Below, in pieces: positions 55,281 to 64,000 of a stretch of DNA of 64,000 nt (positions within the stretch are counted from its first letter, which is position 1; each line of letters starts with the position of its first letter). Below the pieces are notes generated by a model, which was given only the letters and a program-made list of their open reading frames with translations, had not been told where the DNA came from and did not search any database. Source of the stretch: Tillandsia leiboldiana (lineage: Eukaryota > Streptophyta > Magnoliopsida > Poales > Bromeliaceae); contig CM055068.1 of assembly GCA_029204045.2 (NCBI GenBank), positions 35,727,345 to 35,791,344 of the forward strand, in the 5' to 3' direction. Both the position numbers and the translations under genes were made by a program.

Positions 55281-56561
55281 TGTTGGGTTATATGTAATAA
55301 TGGATCTAAATAGGGGAAAAAACACCTAAAGGGGGGTGAATAGGTGTAAACAATAAACACTCAAAAAATCATTGCGCAATAAAAACCCAATGCGGAAATA
55401 TAAATGAACACGCAAGATTTTTACGTGGAAAACTCCAAACCGGAGTAAAAAACCATGGGACCGATAACACGGTGAAATCCACTAGAATTAAACACGTACA
55501 AGGTGATATACCGTACTCACAGACGACTCAACCTTTTCCATACGCTCCTAGTTGATCTTCTCCGCTCGCTCCGCAACGCGTCTCGAATCCACGATCTGCG
55601 TCCAACGCCGAATCCACGGCGTCCAACGTCGAGTCCACGACGTCTGACCGAATCCACGGTCTTCACCCAGTAGCACGCTTCGAATCCACGAACGTGCCTC
55701 GCTCCGAATCCACGAGAGCGGTTGCACCTTGAATCCACAAGGCCACGCGAGTCCACGCGCCGATTTTGGGGTAAATCGTTGTTTTTGGGTGGTGGTGATC
55801 CGCCGAATACTTAGATCAAAGATAGATAGGAAATACCATCTAAGTATTCATTAGTTTGATTCAACTCAAGATGTGAGTATGAAAACCTAGAATCAAACTA
55901 ATCAATATAGATGAAGAAACATAGGGTAATATCTAATGATTTCCTTTCTTCTCTATATGTGGATCTTAGGCCGCATAAAAGATGACGGCTTGTATGTGGA
56001 TTGACTGGATTCAACCCTAGAAAAAGAATCATAGGGTCTATATATAGGTTAGAAACCTTAGGAAGAAGATAAGGATCAAAAACTGTCCGTTTCTGGAAAT
56101 TTTCACGACGGCGATCCGGATCGGATTAATTGTGATCCGGATCGTCGTAACGAGTCAGGCAATTCCAGTAAAACAGGGTTCGGGATCCGGATTGTAATGC
56201 ACGATCCGGATCGTTCATGTATTCCAGCAAATTCCCATGTTCGGGATCCGGATCGAAATGGACTTTGATCCGGATCGGATTTGCCAATGAACAAGCACCC
56301 TTCGGGATCCGGATTGGACTGTCTGATCCGGATCCTGAACATGTCCCATGTTCAGTTCTTGATTTTTATGCAGTAAAAAATTCTTCCAAGTGTTTCTACA
56401 CTACAAGAAGTATTCGGATCACCAAAAATATTTAGTTAAACTTACCTGATCCTTTTGAATTCTTCTTTCTTGAGATTGAGGTATATGATCCAAACTTCAT
56501 TCATCTTCAATCTTCAAGACTTAACACTTTCACGAAATGCGCCAAAACAAAATCCGTAACA
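55281..56561 (-). mobile_element. 5' LTR of copia Y, repeat copy
   Basis: 1281 bp, same ends as 40879-42155, with the same hairpins (about 55580-55760) and palindromes (about 56111-56335). The TATA box reads CTATATATAGG where the left copy has CTATTTATAGG. It is followed by the same GTGGG. Confidence 0.88.
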
Positions 56562-56598
56562 GTGGGTACCCGAACCGGGGTGGGGGACGTTGTTGAAC

Positions 56599-59500
56599 TG
56601 TCACGCCCCGGGTGAAAACCAGAACCCGGGCTCGTCTACAGATCCGCCGTATACACGGAATTTCCCGTGTACACGAAGCGCTGGTAACCTGCTCAAATAT
56701 AGATGACATAATAAAAGAGCATAAACAGAGCTAAACTGGAACTAGTACATCTCAGATAAAGCTGGAAAGTAAAAGTGCGGAAGTAAACTCTCAATAATAC
56801 AAATATCTCTCCCAGCTCACTAATCAAATACAGCCAGCCGGCCGAAGCCAGACCCAAAAGAAATGAAAAGTAGAGTATCTAAGAGTATCGGGGTACATCT
56901 AGTAACTGAACTGGTGCCTGGGTAGACCGCTATCTAATCCGCGATCCTCTTACCTCGGTCCGCTGAGGAGGGTCCTGCAACTCCCGCAGACAACTCTGCA
57001 AAACAAAGGGGGAAGAGAAAAGAGAAAGCAGTGGGGGTGAGAACTACTGTAAACAGCAGCCTCCCCCTAGTGGGTAGACCTCAACTCAGACATGCCCACT
57101 AGGACTATAAGAGGCGGAAGAATAAAACAAGGTGGTAAGCTGTAAATATGCCAACTGATGATGTATGAAGCTACCACTAAATGCCTCTAAAGTGCCAGCT
57201 AGGAATATAGCTAAATGTATGCATCAGAATGTAAAATGCCTGCCTGTCTGGACCCAATCGATACACCAGTAGGAACTGGTACTGCCTGCTTTGTCTGCCA
57301 AATCGGGTATGCCAGCCTACGCATAACACCGATAGGGGATGAGAGTCTCAAGGACTCGAAGCCTGTAAATCGCATGCTCCGGAGTGGCACTCGAGGGGAG
57401 CGACCCACACGAGTATAATGCCTCAGTAACAAGTATCATAGATCAGCAGGACGGGATCATGACTCTGATCAAAGTGGGAAAACCCATCCACTAAAAGAAG
57501 CCCAAATCCTCTACCCCAATCTGATGCAAAAACCACTGTCTGGTCAACCGCCAAAGATCTGCGGTTGCCGCAATGCCCTGCCCTCACAGCCTGCCTGTCC
57601 CAAAACCCACAACTGTCTGACTACACTATCCCCAAACCCCCTGCTCGCGCACGAGCTACAAATACCCTGAGCCTCAAATGAAAGGAGAAAAGAATAATAA
57701 AAAGGTTTCTCCTATGTCAATTCCAGCATGATAGTGTAGCAGGAAAAGGTGGCCTATCTAGGTGACCATACAAGCATGCAAAGTCCTTTATAATTATCAA
57801 AACATGATTCAAGTATTCTAGTTCTCACAAAGTAGAGGTATGCCATTTAAATAAGCTTCCATTTTACTAAGTTGCCCCAAGTTGGTCTATGTATATGTAT
57901 AAGAGGTCCCATCATGTATATGCAACATATCCATTTTAACAAAGCTCTTCCCATGGTTTTAGGCGACATATTATTTACAAGAATTAACCATTAATCAACA
58001 CTTAGTCCTTTTGAAGTCACAAACTCTAGTTATAAGTCCAATTTCCTGATTAGCATGCCAGATTCATTTTACCGGTTCTTTTAACAATGCAACATAGTAG
58101 CAACTCAAATAGGCCTAGTGGGGACATCACAAGTAGGAGGTTAAACAACGGTACCCACCTCGAGCGCTAAATCCAAGTCCCGACAGTGAAGTCCGCGCTC
58201 GATCCCAAAAATCCCGCAATACTGCACCATAAGTCCCAAAGGATGCACACATAATTATTATCCAAGTTTAATCTAAAATCTGTCCCCAAAATCTGTTTAA
58301 CAGTTCAGCCAATTTCACCTGCGAAACGTGCCCAAGAAATTCCCAGAAAAATACTACTGCGATCTACGCAACGATCCGGTCGAAACAAGTACCTGCACGT
58401 TTCCACACGATTTTCCTACGCTGAGAACCAAAATCGACAAGGGAACCACCCCGAACAATACATTCACCCAAAACTGTGATACAAGGTTCTCTAAAAAGGG
58501 GTTTCTCACCTTCGGGGAAAATTCCAGAAAATCCAAGAAAATTAAGAGAGACTCCTTGCGATGCGTAGATGCAAATCCTCTTTTGAATCGCCCTGATCCG
58601 ACGTCCGTGCGCAAAGTTATCGCCAAAACAAGGCAGTGCTGTCCCAAAACTCCGCGACGGAAAAAGGGTCAAAATGAGGCCACAGAAACTCCAACAAAAC
58701 CTCGGAATCAGAAGAAACTCACAACAGAGAAAATGAAGCCCTACCTGTGAAGAATCCAACGGCGCAAAAATCGCGGAAATAGGAGGTCGGGGTGAGTCGG
58801 GGAAGCCTGAACACCGAAATGCGACGAATCAGGTTGCCGTAGAATGATCGTCGCGCCGCGCCGAAAAAATCTCAAACCTCGGGATCCGAGCCTCCTAAAT
58901 TCTTGAGAAATCTACAGGAGGTGTAGAACAGTGAGAGGAAGATTTTCTTAGAAGGGACCTCGAAGTGAAACCGAACAGGAGAAGAGGATTTCGGCCCTCA
59001 AATGACCTATATAAAGCCAAAAACCACCTTGGGGTCCTTTTCCCGTGCGCCGCGCCCCGTGAGCCTGCCAGTGGTATTCCGCCACGTGTCCCTGCGCCGG
59101 GCCTATGCACCCGCGCAGGGAACTCCGTAGACCGCGCCCCTGCACCGCCCCAATCCTCAACCGACACGTGGCTCCCGCCCGATCCTGTGCACCGCCACTC
59201 AAAACCCTGCACCGGCCGCCTAAACTCCGTGGACCGCACACCGTAGGCCCGCTAATCAGCGCCTGCCACGTGTCCTAGCGCCGGCTCATGCACCCTGCCG
59301 CGCTGCTCCATGGACCGGCTGCTGCGGACCGGCCAATGAGGGCCCGCCACGTGGCGCTCCGGTGGTCCACGACTTCCCCATGCACCAGAAACCACCAGAA
59401 ACATCCGGGAGTCCGTTTTTGGGCATCCGGACTCCGAATTCAACAAGTAAATAGTCATTTTCAAACGTTTTTTCGCGCTGAATCCAAATACGCCCTCCGT

Positions 59501-59671
59501 TTGGCCTAGAAACTTTTCTAAAATTCGGCAAATGCCGCCGAAGGCCAAACTAATAATAAATACTACCATGGACCCATCTGTGCCGTCCCTTTGACACACT
59601 ATGGATCAAACACCATCAATAGGTGTTTAACACATTGGATTCACGGGAAAAACAGTGCATGGAAACCTGGA
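56599..59671 (-). mobile_element. Family C LTR, repeat copy
   Basis: Corresponds to 42193-45214: mini-exon 56954-56995, donor-like site near 58508, TATA-like element near 59010. Similarity to the left contig ends at 59671 only because that contig stops. The true sense start of the LTR may lie near 59595 or further right. Confidence 0.7.
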
Positions 59672-59762
59672 TCATCACATGAATGATGGTGTTCAACCCT
59701 CCTCTTCCTCTTGTTGTTTCTTTTGACATTGTTATTTTAAAATAAAAGAAAGAAAATTGTCA
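59672..59762. other. Unassigned AT-rich stretch
   Basis: About 90 bases between LTR C and LTR D, pyrimidine-rich then A-rich. It may belong to the start of either LTR; no clear TG/CA boundary or target repeat was found. Confidence 0.3.
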
Positions 59763-60273
59763 CGGCTATTGTGACGGAACGGTACATTCGTAAAGGACAT
59801 GGACGGATCTTTTGACTTATCGATTTCAGTTATCGCGGTCTGGTACACAGTAGCGACTATTGTCGCGGATATATCTCACGGTTATGTGATCGTTCGAGCT
59901 CATGGCGTTGTCTCGTACACCAGCAGTTTGGCCACCGCAAGGGTGTACTTTTCCGGAGAAGTGGTCAGTATGACCCGTGATCCCTTTGTGGCGGCTAGTG
60001 CGTGAGGGGACCCCCGCAGACATTGCGGAATCGCGGCCATTACGATGTGGGTTTGTTTGGCACCGGTGATTGAGCAGGTTTGAGGTATTGCCTTAGGTCA
60101 GAGGATCAATAAGGCAGGTATTTCCGGATTCCGTGGTAGGAACCGAAAAGGCAGTATGGATGACTTGGGAGTTTCGGTTTCTGGTTTAATGTCTTGTTTA
60201 CTTTATCGTACCTATCATTTGTACTTGATCATCGTTTTATCTGTTTTCCTCACTAACTCCCACCGTGTGACAG

Positions 60274-60291
60274 GTTCGGTCAGGGACGAGG
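60274..60291 (+). other. Predicted 18-nt mini-exon in LTR D
   Basis: CTAAC (branch-point consensus), then CCACCGTGTGACAG, 18 nt, GTGAGG. It aligns with A, B and E. Confidence 0.5.
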
Positions 60292-60715
60292 GTGAGGCTA
60301 CGGCTAGGAAATGACTCGGTTTTTCATCATTCTGGTGACACTTTACTCTCCCCTTTTTGTTACTACATTTGGTTGATATACTTGCATGTGATGTGGATAA
60401 TGTGTGATGTGGATGTTGGGACAGATGGACACTTTTGATTGCTAGTGATCTTTTGGATTTGGTTTTATAGTTTTGTGGATGCATGTGGAATGCGGGAGCT
60501 TTTCAAAGTGATAAAATATTTGCGAAATCTATTTTTAAAACTGAGTGTCTGGTAGGCACTGTTTTTAAACTTTGTGGTTTTATCCTTTCAACTTGGAGTA
60601 TGCCGTGTGGGCGATATTCTCTTGTATGATTCAAAAGACTAGCTTATCTCTGTATTTAGTACTCTATGTATGAAAAACTGGTTGTGGTTGATGTATGTAT
60701 TTTGTGCGACGTCGT

Positions 60716-60766
60716 ACATATACAGGAGAGACTCTGTCCGTTTGTGTAGAGAGAAATTGTATATGT
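60716..60766 (+). other. Conserved LTR 3'-end hairpin, family D
   Basis: Arms 60716-60724 (ACATATACA) and 60758-60766 (TGTATATGT) pair perfectly. The outer pair is A-T here and G-C in family B. Confidence 0.6.
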
Positions 60767-60853
60767 GGCGGGTCTGGGCACGTACCGGGATGAAAGACTT
60801 TGGAAAAAAATATTGGGTCATTTTTCATTTTTAAACCCCTCCCGGGGCGTGAC

Positions 60854-62356
60854 ATTCTTATTCCATTTTTAGGGATTTCCTTGTTGGAACAAGTGACCAA
60901 GTCACCTTCCGTGCTAGCATCTAGGTGGGGGATTTCGTCGAAAAAGGTGATCTTAGCTCTTTTTCATTGCTTTCTCTAATCTGGAAGCATGTTAGTAAGA
61001 GTATATGTGTAGAGAACATATAAGTATTGAGCAATATAAGGTTTAGCCCTAAGTGTTATGTGTAAATAAAAATCTAGAGATAGGTTGGACATGTGTGGCA
61101 TAAACCTAGGAGAAAATCTAGGTTGAATCAAGTGGCATTTAACTTAGGGGAAACCTAAGGTGGAAATGTAGAATTTCAACATAGAGTCATGGAACTCTAA
61201 GGTTAGAGTGGCATGGTTGGTGTCTTAGTGTCTTTGGTGACAATTAGTGAACCTAGAGTAAAAAACTTAGGATGAATATGCAAAATTGAGTAAACAAGAG
61301 AACTCTAACCTAAATTGGTGTCCTTGGGGCATCCTAGCTATCCTAGAGTTAATAATCGAGGGTAAAAGAGGAAAGTAAAAGAGAATGAAAATGGCACCTT
61401 CGGATTTGGGACTCGTAATTTGGGAGGTTTGCGCCGATGCCGACTCCTAGGGCACGGGCCCACTATGCGAGGTACTTCCGAAAGGTTAAAATAGGTAAAA
61501 GATAATGTAAATGCACCTTCAGATTTGAGGCTCGTCATTAGGGGCGAGCGTGCATAGTGGCCCCTAGGGCATGGGCCCATCGGACGAGATACTTCCGAAA
61601 GGTTAAAAATAAAATATATTGCAAATGGCACATTCGAATTTGAGACTTGTCAATTCGGAGCATGACTCCTAGGGTACGGGCACATCAGATGAGATATTTT
61701 CGAAAGGCTAAAAGTAAAAGAAAAAAAAAGTGACCGAATGTAGTCGGATTAGGTGTAACCCTTATAGCGGCATAGTAGCCGAGTTATGGTATAGTGGCCT
61801 AGTGTGGCATGGCATGGTAGCATTATGGCATTGAGTATGGACTAGTAGTGTAGAGATTTCATACATGCATAGTAGCATAGTATTTACATCTTTTCCTATT
61901 ATCTTACTACTATTGCTTCCATTGAACCAAGAGTTGTAGAACATATTTCTCGGTGGATGAACCCACTGGAACTATTCGTAGTTCTCACACCCCGTTGGTT
62001 TTTACTTTTTACAGATTCAAATACAGCCGGTATGGCACACGATATGGGCAAGTGCCCAGCAGTATAGAGACATAGAGGGTCTAGCGGTATTTTTACCCAT
62101 TTTTATAATTAGAGTGAACATTATATTTTGTGAGGTTAAACAAAAGAAAATTGTAATTAATTGTTATATGACAAATATTCATTCTAGTATTTCATTTCAG
62201 CTTTATTAAATTATATTTATATTTAAAGTTGAATGTTTTACTCTGATATTGTATCTCATTATACTCATTATATTGTTTGAGATGTTTCTTCCGATTTTTT
62301 CGGATATAGAGAGGTCATGCCCGATTGGTGGGTTTGTTAACGTGCCCGAGCTAACC
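60854..62356. other. Unclassified 1.5 kb segment between LTRs D and E
   Basis: The GTGACA ends of both LTRs face this segment and neither is followed by a primer site, so it is probably target DNA of both insertions. It holds a three-unit repeat (61388-61716), a stretch of GGCAT/TAGTG simple sequence (61765-61850) and AT-rich DNA (62100-62290). Short open frames show no domain. It could be an old degraded retrotransposon. Confidence 0.4.
61388..61716. repeat. Minisatellite, three units of about 90-119 bp
   Basis: Units begin AAATGGCACCTTCGGATTTG-like at 61388, 61507 and 61621, and each ends with a CTTCCGAAAGGTTAAA-like motif. They are diverged from each other, so the array is old. No coding potential seen. 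Confidence 0.75.
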
Positions 62357-62444
62357 TGTCACGCCCCGGAGGTTTTAAATAAGCGAAAAACGTGTATCTT
62401 TTTTTTTGAAGGAACTTAACTCTCCGGTACGTGCCAGACCCGCC

Positions 62445-62489
62445 ACATATACAAATTCACCCCACGGATGGAGTCTCCTTTGTATATGC
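62445..62489 (-). other. Conserved LTR 3'-end hairpin, family E
   Basis: Arms 62445-62455 (ACATATACAAA) and 62479-62489 (TTTGTATATGC) pair with one terminal G-U pair in sense RNA. Confidence 0.6.
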
Positions 62490-62948
62490 ACGGCGTTACC
62501 ATCACGATACAAGCTTTAACCACACAGTCCAGATGAAAAACAACGGGAAGGATTACAATCTATCACAACTACTAACACCTTGACAAAGATTACCAAAACG
62601 GTGTCCACTGAAAACCCGGTTTTTAAAGCATGTTCGCATTCTCATTCTCAGCGGCTACATAACTTTGAAATGATAAATCCACGGGTTTGTAAAACGGTGC
62701 CCACACGACACCCAGTTTTAAAGACGTTTTCGCAAACACTTTTTCATTTAGAAACCTGCCGCATACAAGTCTAGTAAAAACATAATAGAGGACGATCCAA
62801 CATCTAGTCAAAGCTATCTTCGCATCCACAACGTCCACAATAACCAAAAGCACAAGCAAATAAACTAACCAACTGAAATAAGCAAAGAGCCAGAAAGAAA
62901 GATATCACCAGCTAGAAAAGTGGCTAAACCTCCTAGTCGGAATCTCAC

Positions 62949-62973
62949 TGCCGGCCCTGACCCTGAACCGAAC
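62949..62973 (-). other. Predicted 25-nt mini-exon in LTR E
   Basis: Minus strand: CTAAT (possible branch point), CCCACTTTATGACAG, 25 nt, GTGAGA. Same arrangement as LTRs A, B and D. Confidence 0.48.
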
Positions 62974-64000
62974 CTGTCATAAAGTGGGAATTAGCGACAA
63001 GAGAACAAAACACTGAACAACTGTAATAAATGCTAGGAAAGTATGAGAACCAAGAAATAAGTAAACCGAACCGTAACCCTGAGCATCCACAACCCCCAAC
63101 ATGTTACTCGATGAATCTTCTAATAACCCGGCACAAAACCGCCATGTCGGTCCAAGGACCTCAGGCAAAAGAAATCATCCCGCTCAAACTTGGTGCCAAT
63201 AACCCGGCACAAAACCGCCATGTCGGTCCAAGGACATCAGGCAAAAGAAGTCATCCCGCTCAAACCTGGTGCCAGTAACCCCCCACTGTAAGAATACAGT
63301 TCCGCAAATAGCCGCAAGGGGGCCCCCACGCAAATAGCCGCGTGGGGTTCACGGGTCTAGTCAGACCACCTTTCCGAAAAAGTACACCGACACGGTTGCC
63401 AAACCGCTGGTGTGCGTGTAAGCTCCATGAGCATAACCATCATCAACCTGTGCCGTAAACCTCCCGCGACACTTAGTCGCACCAATGTAGCATAAGAACT
63501 CAGTAGATAAACCGGGGTTGAACCATTTTGTTTTAACTCTTGTGGTGTTATACAACCAGCTCTAACATTCTCACATATTAAAAGTTACCATTAATAACTA
63601 TAACAAAAGGGTAGGGGAGGGTTTGGAGGCCTCCCCCTTCCCTGGATAAGGGTACCCACCTCGAAGCCAGTCGAACGAAACACCTGGAACGTCCCGCGCC
63701 CTTGAACGATACTCGGACCTTTGGAAGATGGCCGGCCTGCTGGAAAACCCGCCGGAGCAAGGAGACCCCGACCCGTTCTTGATGGAACACACGATGGTCG
63801 AACCCTCACTCCTGTTGGTTATTCTTCAAACTAAGGTGAGCACGGCCCTTCTTGGACTTCCAAAAGTGGAACACGCTTGAGCCGGCCAAGCTTGGAGTCC
63901 CCTTGTGCTCCACCGGTCGAGGAAGAAGAAGAAGGTGGTTTAGAGGGCCATCAATGGCAACTCGGAATCTAAGCTGCATGGGTCACATGCAAAAGGACTA

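Larger units (their letters stand above)
45315..59671. repeat. Direct repeat of 30891-45214, probably unmerged contig overlap
   Basis: 14.4 kb with the same order of parts as 30891-45214: X3 3' LTR, gypsy A gag-protease, enlarged 5' LTR with fold-back, copia Y gag-pol start, Y LTR, 37-bp island, LTR C. The insertion junctions are the same. Small indels are densest at 45315-48600 here, and in the later part of the left copy. Confidence 0.85.
59763..60853 (+). mobile_element. Family D gypsy-type LTR, plus orientation
   Basis: Ends GGGGCGTGACA at 60853. It shares with LTR A (opposite strand) the block near 59930-59985, the acceptor/mini-exon/donor block (60250-60297) and the 3' hairpin (60716-60766). 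The left boundary is uncertain. No primer site follows 60853, so it is a solo or 3' LTR. It lacks a GC array and is about half the length of LTR A. Confidence 0.65.
62357..64000 (-). mobile_element. Family E gypsy-type LTR, runs off the window
   Basis: Starts TGTCACGCCCC at 62357 (sense end). It carries the hairpin (62445-62489), the predicted mini-exon (62949-62973) and a short duplicated block near 63127-63277 (about 68 bp apart). It resembles LTR A in its first third. The sense start lies beyond 64000. No primer site is next to 62357, so it is a solo or 3' LTR. The small frames near 63580-63810 have no domain. Confidence 0.65.

Noticed and set aside
59799..60005. Small open frame in LTR D
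   Set aside because: It lies in a block shared with the non-coding part of LTR A; no domain.

Overview
This window is plant nuclear heterochromatin built almost entirely of LTR retrotransposons. The evidence is chromodomain-type Ty3/gypsy pol, Sirevirus-like Ty1/copia gag and pol, initiator-tRNA-Met primer binding sites, and long CpG-rich LTRs. I see no convincing host gene, tRNA, rRNA, CRISPR array or bacterial feature. Species cannot be named from the sequence. Names used here are local labels: copia Y (autonomous, Sirevirus-like), copia X (gag-only relatives X1, X2, X3 plus one solo LTR), and gypsy LTR families A, B, C, D and E.

Layout: the window is a nest read mainly on the minus strand. 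Copia Y is the base layer. Its 5' LTR is at 40879-42155, gag-protease-integrase start at 38116-40845, more integrase at 20544-20872, and integrase end/RT/RNase H at 11174-12758. Y was broken three times. Gypsy A (20873-38115) entered with target duplication TGCTA. Gag-only X2 (12759-20543) entered with ATACA. Gypsy B (6413-11173 visible) entered the RNase H region. The invaders were invaded in turn: X3 (25901-32172) sits in gypsy A with TCCTC, X1 (2328-6412) sits in gypsy B, a solo X LTR (15604-16996) sits in X2 with GAAGC, and a family C LTR (1-2327) cuts X1.

An exactly 100-base N gap lies at 45215-45314. Everything after it up to about 59671 repeats 30891-45214, including the same nested insertion junctions. 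Frames that are open on one side of the gap are broken on the other. This looks like two contig ends that overlap but were not merged, so about 14.4 kb is probably counted twice. After it come a family D LTR (to 60853), a 1.5 kb unclassified segment with a minisatellite, and a family E LTR running off the window.

The most interesting signals are non-coding. (1) Five different gypsy LTR families carry the same predicted arrangement of branch point, CAG acceptor, 18-42 nt mini-exon and GTGAG/GTAAG donor. In A and B the CpG-rich arrays fall in the predicted intron upstream. (2) Both copia families carry a row of small hairpins in the transcribed part of the LTR, with changing stems but a fixed TGGATT/TGGACT loop; compensatory and wobble changes support the sense RNA. 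(3) The same LTRs hold eight GATCCGGATC-type palindromes upstream of the TATA box. (4) Gypsy LTRs A, B, D and E share a covarying hairpin near the LTR 3' end. Gag-only X elements keep LTRs, primer site, gag and polypurine tracts but no pol, so they would need pol proteins from a relative such as Y.
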